The notes beneath the pieces are model-generated. The model was not told the DNA's origin and made no database searches. It saw only the letters and a list, made by a program, of their open reading frames with translations. Below are positions 19,241 to 26,985 of a stretch of 64,000 nt of DNA, one piece after another. Made by a program: the position numbers and the translations under genes. How positions within the stretch are numbered: position 1 is the stretch's first letter; every line of letters starts with the position of its first letter. The DNA is from Sediminibacterium sp. TEGAF015 (lineage in GTDB: Bacteria > Bacteroidota > Bacteroidia > Chitinophagales > Chitinophagaceae): contig NZ_AP026683.1 in assembly GCF_025997995.1 (NCBI RefSeq), positions 186,501-250,500 of the forward strand, in the 5' to 3' direction.

Positions 19241-19747
19241 ATGAAAACAAGACTAATTATTTTTGGTTCCCTTGCTGCCTTGTTCTTTTTTATCCTTAGA
19301 GTACAAGGCGCAAACCTAATTACAGATGCCACTCCACTCGGCATTATTAATCTTGAGTTTGCCAGCACTGCTGAAGAATTGAATGCAGTATTGTTTGGTT
19401 GGTCCAATGCGGATGTGAAGGCCAATATTTATATCGATTTTGTTTTCATACCCTTTTATGTCTTATTTTTTTCTACAGCTGCTCAGGCCTGCTCAAAAGC
19501 TTGGAAAAGTAATGCCATGCAACATGCAGGGAAATCTCTTTCAAAAGCGGCATACGTTGCAGGCGCTTTGGACTTGATTGAAAATAAGTTCATGTTAGAT
19601 AGTTTTGCGGGTAGTTTTTCCGATTTCACCCTCATATTTACCAATTGGTGTGCGGGTGCTAAATTTTTATTGTTGCTGGTGGTTATACTGTATATTGTTA
19701 TCAGTTTACCATTTCTCTCTTCTATAAAAACAAATGATGGAAGCTAA
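19241..19747 (+). CDS. Four-helix membrane protein, unknown
   Basis: A 168-residue protein with four hydrophobic segments (about residues 4-22, 64-84, 104-118 and 134-158) and a polar loop after the first. I do not recognise a family. The long reading frame begins at 19211 inside the metK terminator, so the ATG at 19241 is the sensible start. The stop overlaps the NUDIX gene start by 14 bases, implying coupled translation. A DLIENKF motif in the third segment is the most distinctive feature. Probably an inner membrane protein. Confidence 0.65.
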   Translation: MKTRLIIFGSLAALFFFILRVQGANLITDATPLGIINLEFASTAEELNAVLFGWSNADVKANIYIDFVFIPFYVLFFSTAAQACSKAWKSNAMQHAGKSLSKAAYVAGALDLIENKFMLDSFAGSFSDFTLIFTNWCAGAKFLLLLVVILYIVISLPFLSSIKTNDGS

Positions 19748-20291
19748 TCCCTGGAAAATTAATGCTGAAAAGCTAGTTTACAATAATCCCTGGATATCTC
19801 TAACAGAATTCGATGTAATTAACCCTAGCGGCGGAAAGGGCATCTACGGAAAAGTTCATTTTAAAAACGTTGCAGTAGGTGTGTTGGTGCTAGATCAAGA
19901 TTTGAATACTTATCTGGTAGGTCAGTTTCGATTTACATTAAATGCCTATTCGTGGGAAATGCCAGAAGGCGGGTGTCCGGTGGGATCAGATACGCTGGAA
20001 AGTGCCAAGCGTGAGTTACTGGAGGAAACTGGTCTTGTGGCCAAAGACTGGACAGTTTTATTCCAGATGCATTTATCCAATTCTGTTTCTGATGAACTGG
20101 CGGTTATTTATTTGGCTAGAGATCTGCAGCAGTTTGATGCGGAACCAGAGGAAACTGAGCAGTTGCAAGTTAAAAAGATTCCATTTGCCGAAATGCTTGA
20201 TATGGTTGAAACAGGGCAAATTACCGACGCGATGACCGTAGCTGCTGTGTATAAAGTTCAGCTCTTATTGCTTCAGGGCAAATTGAATTAA
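19734..20291 (+). CDS. NUDIX hydrolase, ADP-sugar pyrophosphatase type
   Basis: A 185-residue NUDIX enzyme. The box spans about residues 79-101 and reads GGCPVGSD then AKRELLEETGL; the metal-binding REllEE core is intact, while the Glu that usually opens the x7RE spacing is Ser (GSD). Variants of this kind occur in the ADP-ribose/GDP-mannose pyrophosphatase group. The upstream segment with VLVLDQDLNTYLVGQFR also fits that group. Likely role: hydrolysing ADP-ribose or nucleotide sugars. Either ATG at 19734 or 19737 could start it. rlmB follows 12 bases later. Confidence 0.85.
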   Translation: MMEANPWKINAEKLVYNNPWISLTEFDVINPSGGKGIYGKVHFKNVAVGVLVLDQDLNTYLVGQFRFTLNAYSWEMPEGGCPVGSDTLESAKRELLEETGLVAKDWTVLFQMHLSNSVSDELAVIYLARDLQQFDAEPEETEQLQVKKIPFAEMLDMVETGQITDAMTVAAVYKVQLLLLQGKLN

Positions 20292-20303
20292 ATACATTTG
20301 CAG

Positions 20304-21053
20304 ATGGCTATTAAAAAATCATCCATCATCATTGGTCGTCAGCCTCTGGTAGAAGCATTGCAATCCGGAAAAGCAATTGATAAAATTTTATTGCAAAAAA
20401 ATGCGAACGGAGAAGTGGTTCAGCATATTAGGGCCCTGTCACGGGAGCATAATATTCCCATTCAGCTAGTACCGGTAGAAAAGCTAAACGGACTAACCAA
20501 AGCCAATCACCAAGGTGTAATCGCTTTTGTTGCGCTGGTCCAATATCTGGATTTGCAACAAGTAATTGATCACGTGGTATCCAACGGGGATGTGCCCTTG
20601 TTTTTAATGCTGGATGGAGTTACAGACGTTCGTAATATTGGCGCTATAGCCAGAACAGCAGTATGCTGTGGTGCTCAAGCCATTATCATTCCTGATAAAG
20701 GTGTTGGGGCTTTAAATGAAGAAGCCATGAAAAGTAGTGCCGGGGCATTGGAGAAAATTCATATATGCAGAGTCAATAGTTTACTGAAAGCAGTTGATGA
20801 TTTGCATCTGAATGGAATTGCTGTTTTCACGAGTGAAATGAGAGCCGATAAAAATGTATATGATCTTGATTTTACTGTTCCCTGTTGCGTAATAATGGGG
20901 GATGAGGGTAGAGGAGTACAACCGTATCTGGCAAAAGCTGCAGATGCTTTTTTTAAAATTCCAATGGCAGCTAAATTTGATTCCCTCAATGTGTCTGTAG
21001 CAACAGGTATGATTTTATATGAAGGCATGAAACAACGTATACATGCTTCCTGA
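20304..21053 (+). CDS. rlmB: SpoU-family 2'-O-ribose methyltransferase (RlmB-like)
   Basis: A 249-residue SPOUT enzyme with an N-terminal L30e-like substrate-binding domain (IIIGRQPLVEALQSG) and the trefoil-knot motifs DGVTDVRNIGAIARTA, IIMGDEGRGV and FDSLNVSVATGMILYE. RlmB methylates G2251 in 23S rRNA; the motif set also fits TrmH-like paralogues, so the exact RNA target is inferred. The start is ATG 20304, in preference to TTG 20298. Close spacing on both sides suggests cotranscription with the NUDIX gene. Confidence 0.88.
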   Translation: MAIKKSSIIIGRQPLVEALQSGKAIDKILLQKNANGEVVQHIRALSREHNIPIQLVPVEKLNGLTKANHQGVIAFVALVQYLDLQQVIDHVVSNGDVPLFLMLDGVTDVRNIGAIARTAVCCGAQAIIIPDKGVGALNEEAMKSSAGALEKIHICRVNSLLKAVDDLHLNGIAVFTSEMRADKNVYDLDFTVPCCVIMGDEGRGVQPYLAKAADAFFKIPMAAKFDSLNVSVATGMILYEGMKQRIHAS

Positions 21054-21102
21054 ATAATTCAATTCAAAAAAACGGAAATGCTGATTTTAAAGTAGTGGTC
21101 TG

Positions 21103-21963
21103 ATGAGCGATAATAAATTTACATTGGTTGAATGTCCCAGAGATGCAATGCAGGGCTGGAAAAATTTTATTTCTACTACAGATAAAATCAACTATCTCAA
21201 TGCCTTGCTAAGCGTTGGTTTTGATGTGCTGGATTGCGGTAGCTTTGTTTCAGCCAAAGCCATTCCTCAAATGGCCGACACAGCTGAAGTAATAGCTAAC
21301 CTAGATATACAAGATTCAAAAACCAAGTTGTTGGTGATTGTTGCCAATGAGCGCGGTGCTGAAGAGGCTGTGAAGTTTGACTCAATTAGTTTCCTCGGCT
21401 TTCCTTTTTCCATTTCACCCAGTTTTCAAATGCGGAATACAAATAGTAGTCTTGAAGAAAGTTTTGAAAGGGTAAAGTTTATTCAGGCCCTGTGTGAGCA
21501 ACATGGGAAGCAACTGGTTATTTATTTGAGTATGGGCTTTGGAAATCCTTATGGAGATACTTACGGAGAAGATATTTTATTACATTGGGCCAATCAAATG
21601 ACTGCATTGGGAATCAGAATAATTTCACTTGCAGACACAGTGGGTTTGGCAACACCCGCCCAAATCAGCAGTGCTCTGCAAAGTCTTATTCCTGTTTACC
21701 CTGAGGTAGAATTCGGGGTACATCTGCATGCTGATTCGTTGAACTGGAAACCAAAGCTGGAAGCGGCATTAGCCGCAGGCTGCCAAAGGTTCGACAGTGC
21801 AATAAAAGGTATTGGGGGATGTCCAATGGCTCAGGACGAGCTGGTTGGTAATATGGATACAGAAAATATGATTGGATACTTCCAAGAGAAAAATATTCCT
21901 ACTTCAATTGATATCATACGCCTGCAGGATTGCAGTAAAATGGCAGTTCAAATTTTTCAATAA
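21103..21963 (+). CDS. Hydroxymethylglutaryl-CoA lyase family protein
   Basis: A 286-residue DRE-TIM enzyme of the HMGL type. It begins LVECPRDAMQG (catalytic Arg13-Asp14), has the GVHLHADSLNW metal-binding His pair and the active-site loop GIGGCPMAQDELVGN with Cys240. HMG-CoA lyase cleaves HMG-CoA to acetyl-CoA and acetoacetate in leucine catabolism. No other leucine-degradation gene is near, and related lyases act on other 3-hydroxy-3-methyl acids, so the substrate is inferred. The GSCFA gene follows after six bases. Confidence 0.87.
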   Translation: MSDNKFTLVECPRDAMQGWKNFISTTDKINYLNALLSVGFDVLDCGSFVSAKAIPQMADTAEVIANLDIQDSKTKLLVIVANERGAEEAVKFDSISFLGFPFSISPSFQMRNTNSSLEESFERVKFIQALCEQHGKQLVIYLSMGFGNPYGDTYGEDILLHWANQMTALGIRIISLADTVGLATPAQISSALQSLIPVYPEVEFGVHLHADSLNWKPKLEAALAAGCQRFDSAIKGIGGCPMAQDELVGNMDTENMIGYFQEKNIPTSIDIIRLQDCSKMAVQIFQ

Positions 21964-21969
21964 TGCTCC

Positions 21970-22986
21970 ATGAAATTTCATTATGATTTTCCAATAAAAA
22001 AAATGGATTCCCCCATTGCTCATCATCATCGGATTTTAATGATGGGGTCTTGTTTTACGGAGAATATAGGTCAATATTTAAGAAATCATTCATTTCAGAT
22101 TCTTGAAAATCCCAATGGGATTTTATTTAATCCGGCCAGTGTTGCTGACGCTATCCTTTCTTACATAAATAAGGATGAAGTAAAAGAAGAAGATTTGTTT
22201 CAATTAAATGAAACATGGCATAGCTGGAAATTTCATAGCCGTTATTCGGGTGTTTCAAAAGAAGAGGCGCTTGAAAAAATGAATCGCAATATAGCTGAAG
22301 CACATCAATTTTTAAAGACAGCCAGTTACATAATTGTAACATTGGGTTCTGCCTGGGTATATGAATTAACCGACGCGGCCAATGGAAAATTGGGAACTAT
22401 GGTAGCCAACAATCATAAAGCACCTGCTTCTTGGTTTCATCGCCGTTTATTGTCTGCAGAAGCAGTTAAATCGATGCTACTGCCAATTATTACCGCATTG
22501 CGTCAATTCAATCCTATCCTACAAATAGTCTTTACTATTAGTCCAGTAAGACATTTGCGCGAAGGGGTGATTGAAAATAACCGTAGCAAGGCCGTTTTAA
22601 TACAGTCTGTTCACGATCTGACAAATGAATATGAACACCTTTATTATTTTCCTTCGTATGAATTGGTAATTGATGATTTAAGGGATTATCGCTTTTATGC
22701 AGAGGATTTGGTACATCCCAATTATCAGGCTACCCAATATGTTTGGGAAAAATTTGTAGATGCCTGTATTGATGACTCCAGTGCCCAATTATTTAAAACC
22801 ATACGTGAAATTAAATTGGCGTATCAGCATAAGCCTTTTAACGCTTCTACACAGCAACATCAGCAGTTTTTACAAAAATATGCAACTGTTACACAAAGGC
22901 TTTCAGAGCAATATCCTTATTTGCAGCTGCAGACTGAATTGGATTATTTCAGAACCGGTATCAGAAGTCGGGAACAGGCGGATTAG
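21970..22986 (+). CDS. GSCFA domain protein
   Basis: A 338-residue protein carrying the name-giving motif MGSCFTENIG at residues 25-34 and SAWVYEL, SPVRHLREG and DLVHPNYQATQYVWEKF further on. GSCFA proteins are SGNH/GDSL-hydrolase-like; the Ser of GSC and the Asp/His of DLVHPN would be catalytic residues. Substrates are unknown. It follows the HMGL-like gene by six bases and its 3' end overlaps the convergent TraB-like gene by 26 bases. Confidence 0.87.
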   Translation: MKFHYDFPIKKMDSPIAHHHRILMMGSCFTENIGQYLRNHSFQILENPNGILFNPASVADAILSYINKDEVKEEDLFQLNETWHSWKFHSRYSGVSKEEALEKMNRNIAEAHQFLKTASYIIVTLGSAWVYELTDAANGKLGTMVANNHKAPASWFHRRLLSAEAVKSMLLPIITALRQFNPILQIVFTISPVRHLREGVIENNRSKAVLIQSVHDLTNEYEHLYYFPSYELVIDDLRDYRFYAEDLVHPNYQATQYVWEKFVDACIDDSSAQLFKTIREIKLAYQHKPFNASTQQHQQFLQKYATVTQRLSEQYPYLQLQTELDYFRTGIRSREQAD

Positions 22987-23848
22987 AAAGCGCTGATTCA
23001 AGCGTGATTAATTTGCATAAAGCGGCAAGTTCTTTTTTTTGAAGAAAGTTTTCAATATCGGCTTTGTGTAAGAGCCCAGTTACAATAACAATTGTTTTAT
23101 TGCTGTTTGCGTTGAGTTGATCCCATATTTTTTTATTGATTACAGCGCTTCTTTCATCCCAGAAATCTAGTTGAGCATTGTACCAGTTACCATAAGGCTG
23201 AAGTGCCGGATATTGGAGGGTAAGTCTTCTGATAAAATGTTTTTCCCTGTAGAGTATATTTTCAATGGTGTCTGTTAAAGATGCTCTGTTCATTTGAAGC
23301 AAAGAACTGTCGAGTACTTGCAAAAAAGCGTTGTTGATTTCTGTATATTTTTCATATTCAGCCGACTCAGGACCATTTAGTAATCCCTGCAGATACACAT
23401 TGGATAGTGCTTCCTGATGGCTTTTTTCCATTGCCCTATTGTATGCTATATATGTTTTTCTGTTAGGAATATAGACATCAAAGGGTGAAACACAAACCAG
23501 CTTATTTTGCTTCTGAAATTTTCTTACAGCCCTGTATTCAACAGGATTTTTCCAGATTCCCAGCCATTCAGCTGTTTGTGCCCCCCACACTTTATTAATG
23601 GAGCAATTACTTATAATAGTAGAATCCAGTTCCATTAAAATTAAATCGGGATTAATTCTTTTGATAACATTGTACATGCTTTTAACGGTTAACTTTTTAT
23701 TGCCGTTATGTTTGGTGCCAATAATGATGACTCTGTTAGGCGAAGGTTCTGCGTGTATACTAGACGTAAAGAGTAAACAAGGAACCAGCAGTAAATAAAT
23801 GATTAATTTAAAATAAGGTTTGTACACCATGTGCAATTTTAAATTCAT
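22961..23848 (-). CDS. TraB/ChaN-like exported protein, function unknown
   Basis: A 295-residue protein with an N-terminal hydrophobic signal (through SSIHA). The mature part starts RVIIIGTKHNGN, then PDLILMELDS, and ends with IVIVTGLLHKADIENFL. The spacing of GTxH, the acidic motif after PD, and the late V-G-L-x-H matches the TraB/PrgY/Tiki-ChaN superfamily; these are metal-dependent hydrolases or binders in the few cases known. I assign only the superfamily, with moderate confidence. An alternative start lies at 23830. It overlaps ogt by 41 bases and the convergent GSCFA gene by 26. Confidence 0.65.
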   Translation of the reverse strand: MNLKLHMVYKPYFKLIIYLLLVPCLLFTSSIHAEPSPNRVIIIGTKHNGNKKLTVKSMYNVIKRINPDLILMELDSTIISNCSINKVWGAQTAEWLGIWKNPVEYRAVRKFQKQNKLVCVSPFDVYIPNRKTYIAYNRAMEKSHQEALSNVYLQGLLNGPESAEYEKYTEINNAFLQVLDSSLLQMNRASLTDTIENILYREKHFIRRLTLQYPALQPYGNWYNAQLDFWDERSAVINKKIWDQLNANSNKTIVIVTGLLHKADIENFLQKKELAALCKLITLESALSNPPVPDF

Positions 23849-24314
23849 GTTGTAATAACCATTTCTTTCTCCACATGCCGCCGGAATAACCAGTTAAAGA
23901 CCGATCGCTACCAATTACTCTATGGCAGGGAACTATGATGGCAATTTTATTTTTACCATTTGTAGTAGCTGCTGCTCGAATTACTTTGGGATCACCTAAT
24001 TTCTTAGCGAGGTCCATGTAGCTGATGGTTTTGCCAAATTCAATATCCATTAGTTTGTTCCAGACCCTAATTTGAAAATCAGTGCCATCTTGGTGCACTG
24101 GTAAATCAAATTGTCTTCTCTTTCCGTGAAAATATTCAATTAACTGTTCTGTACATTGGTGCATAAGTTCTGTTATACCAGGAACTCCATGCTGTAATTG
24201 ATCTTTGTTGTCTACAAAACTGAGTTCACCAATATAGTGATCATTGCCTCCTATCTGTAATAGTCCAACCGGACTTTCATAATACGTATAATGCAATTCA
24301 CCCATTGACAACAT
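23808..24314 (-). CDS. ogt: Methylated-DNA-[protein]-cysteine S-methyltransferase
   Basis: A 168-residue suicide enzyme that removes methyl groups from O6-methylguanine. The active-site motif IVPCHRV has Cys130, preceded by RAAATTNGKN and followed by GYSGGMWRKKWLL, all conserved. The N-terminal part (YYESPVGLLQIGG) is the short Ogt-type domain. No Ada regulatory domain is attached. An ATG at 24305 is an alternative start. Its 3' end overlaps the TraB-like gene by 41 bases. Confidence 0.95.
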   Translation of the reverse strand: MLSMGELHYTYYESPVGLLQIGGNDHYIGELSFVDNKDQLQHGVPGITELMHQCTEQLIEYFHGKRRQFDLPVHQDGTDFQIRVWNKLMDIEFGKTISYMDLAKKLGDPKVIRAAATTNGKNKIAIIVPCHRVIGSDRSLTGYSGGMWRKKWLLQHEFKIAHGVQTLF

Positions 24315-24348
24315 TTATCCCTCTAAATATACTGAACAAAATGATTGC

Positions 24349-24678
24349 TTAACCAATTTTAGCTCCATTCATTACGGGCATATTGGGTTCAAGCAAAATC
24401 ACCTGGTTCTGCTGGTCATAAACGCCCAGCACCAGGCATTCGCTAAAGAAATTGGCTATTTGTTTGGGTGGAAAATTAACTACTGCAATGATTTGTCTGC
24501 CAATCAGGTCGTCTGGTTTGTAGTGGGCCGTTATTTGTGCCGAAGACTTTTTGATACCTAGTTCGCCAAAGTCAATGCTGAGCTGAAAGGCAGGTTTGAT
24601 TGCTTCCGGGAAAAGGTTTACAGACAGGATTGTTCCTGTTCTGATATCTATTTTTTCAAAGTCCTGCCAACTAATCAT
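24349..24678 (-). CDS. csaA: CsaA-like tRNA-binding domain protein
   Basis: A 109-residue stand-alone EMAP/Arc1p-type OB-fold domain: FEKIDIRTGTILSVN, FGELGIKKSSAQIT, and VNFPPKQIANFFSECLVLG. CsaA binds tRNA and has been described as an export-associated chaperone in Bacillus. The gene begins at the last base of the upstream SirB1-like gene (TGATG), so translation is coupled. Confidence 0.93.
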   Translation of the reverse strand: MISWQDFEKIDIRTGTILSVNLFPEAIKPAFQLSIDFGELGIKKSSAQITAHYKPDDLIGRQIIAVVNFPPKQIANFFSECLVLGVYDQQNQVILLEPNMPVMNGAKIG

Positions 24679-25550
24679 CAGGCTTTCAATATATTGGCTA
24701 ACTGAATTAATTCTTCTTGTTTATACTGCTGATCAGGATTAGTAAAACACTTGGATAACTCTTTAATTAACCTACAGATAACATCGCTGTTGGTCCTGGG
24801 TTTGAAATAATTTGGATCAGCTATTTTACCTAGACGGTTCAGGTAAGTTTCAATGTCGTTGTGAGAATATGCCTGTCCGTTTGTAGCGTCAATAAAAAAA
24901 TGAATCTGATCTCTGTAATACTGGCTATTGTCCTCAAAATCCGTATCAGAGTGATAAAAAGCAATCAGCGATTGTTTGGGTATCTGAATCAGCCTGGCAT
25001 TGATTTCCAGTTTTTCACAAATTACCTGGTAAATTATGCTATTTGCAATAGCATTGCCTTTTTTGGATTCAAGTACTTTATGAAGAAAAAATTCATCCGG
25101 ATTATCATATTTTAATTCAATGCCCTTCAAATGGTAGTAGTTGTAAATAATGCTGCTCAAAACATTTGCCTGTTCCAGAGGAGTTAAGAAGCTATTTAAT
25201 TCCAGCCATACATTTCTTCTGATTTTTTCAATATCCTGAATTACCGGTGTTGTTTGTAGGTCGGGATATTGAAACTTGGCAACCAGTAAAGCACCGAAAA
25301 GCAAATCGGGGCAGGCACTGTTTTTCCATTCGGTCAGGTCTTGTTGTAAATCAGTAAAATGCAGTCGATGAATAATCATTTCAATTCTTTCCTGTATTGC
25401 CTGATTAGGAGTGGTTTCCCAAAGGTGTTCCAAATTAGGTATTACAGGCTTCCCGTAAGCTACTAGTCTTTCGGTAACGCTGCTGTAGACTAATTCATCC
25501 GGATCATCAATAAGGGTAAACAGGGCATTTAATTCTGTAGTCTCCTGCAT
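24678..25550 (-). CDS. SirB1/transglutaminase-like domain protein
   Basis: A 290-residue cytoplasmic protein. The central segment (LELNSFLTPLEQANVLSSIIYNYYHLKG, broken here only for description) and FLHKVLESKKGNAIANSIIYQVICEKLEINARLIQIP resemble the SirB1_N/transglutaminase-9 domain, where a GxP-type loop and NYY helix are typical. The usual catalytic Cys of transglutaminases sits where NSII is seen here, so enzyme activity is doubtful. N-terminal helices may be HEAT-like. Function unknown. It is coupled to csaA by a one-base overlap. Confidence 0.75.
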   Translation of the reverse strand: MQETTELNALFTLIDDPDELVYSSVTERLVAYGKPVIPNLEHLWETTPNQAIQERIEMIIHRLHFTDLQQDLTEWKNSACPDLLFGALLVAKFQYPDLQTTPVIQDIEKIRRNVWLELNSFLTPLEQANVLSSIIYNYYHLKGIELKYDNPDEFFLHKVLESKKGNAIANSIIYQVICEKLEINARLIQIPKQSLIAFYHSDTDFEDNSQYYRDQIHFFIDATNGQAYSHNDIETYLNRLGKIADPNYFKPRTNSDVICRLIKELSKCFTNPDQQYKQEELIQLANILKA

Positions 25551-25703
25551 AATTGCTTGTATTCAATATCAAACTAAAATCATTTTTATGAAAAGGTCAA
25601 GGATAAGTTATTCAAACCTTGTGGATATATGTTGAATTTGTGACATAATAATTTAAACAGTCTGTCGTTGATTTGTCATTTTCTTTTTAAATTAGTAACA
25701 TTA

Positions 25704-25737
25704 ACAAAGGTATCTGGCTGTTAAATTCTACCTTTGT
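25704..25737 (+). promoter_or_regulatory. Promoter and overlapping inverted repeat ahead of the fatty acid desaturase
   Basis: The -7 box TACCTTTG (25729-25736) matches TAnnTTTG exactly and lies 19 bases before the start codon. It is itself the right arm of a perfect 9-bp inverted repeat, ACAAAGGTA (25704-25712) and TACCTTTGT (25729-25737), with a 16-base spacer. A protein bound here would cover the promoter, so an operator is possible. Confidence 0.55.
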
Positions 25738-25755
25738 GATTATCAATTTTTTTGA

Positions 25756-26832
25756 ATGAGTACATTTACTATCCCAAAATTCCCCGCTGTTAAGCAATCC
25801 CTTCATTTAGAGTTGAAAAAAAGAGTACAGGCTTACTTTGATGAACGTGGCATTGATGCTACAGGGACCCCCAAGTTATTTACCAAAGCGATTATTATGG
25901 TAATTGCTTTTGTAATTGTTTACACGCATCTCGTGTTTTTTACTCCTGCCTGGTATTTTGCTGTTACCGAATGCATCATTTTAGGTGGTTTAGTTGCAGG
26001 TATTGGTTTCAATGTAATGCACGATGGTAGTCATGGAAGTTTTAGTACCAACCGTTGGGTAAACAAAATTGCTGCTTCTTCAATCAGCTTATTAGGTGCC
26101 AATCACTTTATGTGGAATATGAAACACAATATGATTCATCATAGTTTTACCAATGTAGATGGTGTTGATGATGATATTGAAGTGGGCATATTAATGCGTA
26201 TGGCACCAACTCAGAAAAGAATGAAGGCGCATCGTTTTCAACATTTATATTTCTGGGTTTTATACATGCTGTTGTATGTTTTCTGGATTTTCTTTACAGA
26301 CTACAAAAAATATTTTACACAAAAAATCGGAAATGTTCCTTTGAAGAAAATGAGTCTTTCCGATCATATTGAATTCTGGGCAGTTAAAGTGTATCACGCT
26401 GCAGTATTCATTGTTATACCCGTTGTTGTTGTAGGATGGATAAACTGGGTGATTGGTTTCTTTACTATGAGTTTGTTTGCTGGTTTTGTGCTAAGCATCG
26501 TTTTCCAGTTGGCTCACACGGTTGAACATACAGAATTTCCTGTAGCCGACATTGAATCACACAGATTGCCTGATGAGTTTGCTGCACATCAGATTAAAAC
26601 CACAGCAAATTTTGCCACCAAGAATAAATTAATAAGTTGGTTAGTAGGCGGTCTGAACTTTCAGATTGAACACCATTTGTTCCCTAAAATTTCTCACGTG
26701 CATTATCCTGCCATCAGTGAGATTGTGAAAAAGGTTTGTCAGGAATACCAATTACAATACATTGAATATCCTACTATGCGCAGAGCAGTGGTAGCACATG
26801 TGCGTTTCTTAAGAGAAATGGGTAGGGCTTAG
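25756..26832 (+). CDS. Membrane fatty acid (acyl-lipid/acyl-CoA) desaturase
   Basis: A 358-residue di-iron desaturase that introduces a double bond into acyl chains. Three histidine clusters are present: HDGSH (89-93), HNMIHH (124-129) and QIEHH (303-307), with paired transmembrane segments between them (about 45-85 and 200-250). The QIEHH third box, as opposed to HxxHH, is typical of front-end (delta-5/6, linoleoyl-CoA-like) desaturases, but no cytochrome b5 domain is fused. It is monocistronic, with its own promoter containing an inverted repeat and a strong terminator downstream. A role in membrane fluidity is inferred. Confidence 0.92.
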   Translation: MSTFTIPKFPAVKQSLHLELKKRVQAYFDERGIDATGTPKLFTKAIIMVIAFVIVYTHLVFFTPAWYFAVTECIILGGLVAGIGFNVMHDGSHGSFSTNRWVNKIAASSISLLGANHFMWNMKHNMIHHSFTNVDGVDDDIEVGILMRMAPTQKRMKAHRFQHLYFWVLYMLLYVFWIFFTDYKKYFTQKIGNVPLKKMSLSDHIEFWAVKVYHAAVFIVIPVVVVGWINWVIGFFTMSLFAGFVLSIVFQLAHTVEHTEFPVADIESHRLPDEFAAHQIKTTANFATKNKLISWLVGGLNFQIEHHLFPKISHVHYPAISEIVKKVCQEYQLQYIEYPTMRRAVVAHVRFLREMGRA

Positions 26833-26879
26833 CAATAATATGGTTTTATAAGTTGTTTATAGTTGACAACTGCCAATAA

Positions 26880-26908
26880 AAAAACTCCGACTAAGTCGGA
26901 GTTTTTTT
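26880..26908. terminator. Bidirectional terminator between the desaturase gene and topA
   Basis: Perfect 11-bp stem AAAACTCCGAC (26881-26891) with GTCGGAGTTTT (26895-26905), loop TAA; A run on the left and T run on the right, so it works for both convergent genes. Confidence 0.92.
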
Positions 26909-26985
26909 ATGGCAATAATACTTGCTATAACTAAAATTTGTAATTGCTGGAAGCTATTCCAATAGCTGGCGAAAATTCCGCTGAA

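Noticed and set aside
19942..20235. 97-codon plus-strand frame inside the NUDIX gene
   Set aside because: An out-of-frame shadow of a gene with an intact NUDIX box; its translation has no family features.
26952..26967. AGCTATT/AATAGCT hairpin near the 3' end of topA
   Set aside because: No T run on either strand; the strong hairpin at 26880-26908 explains termination for both genes.
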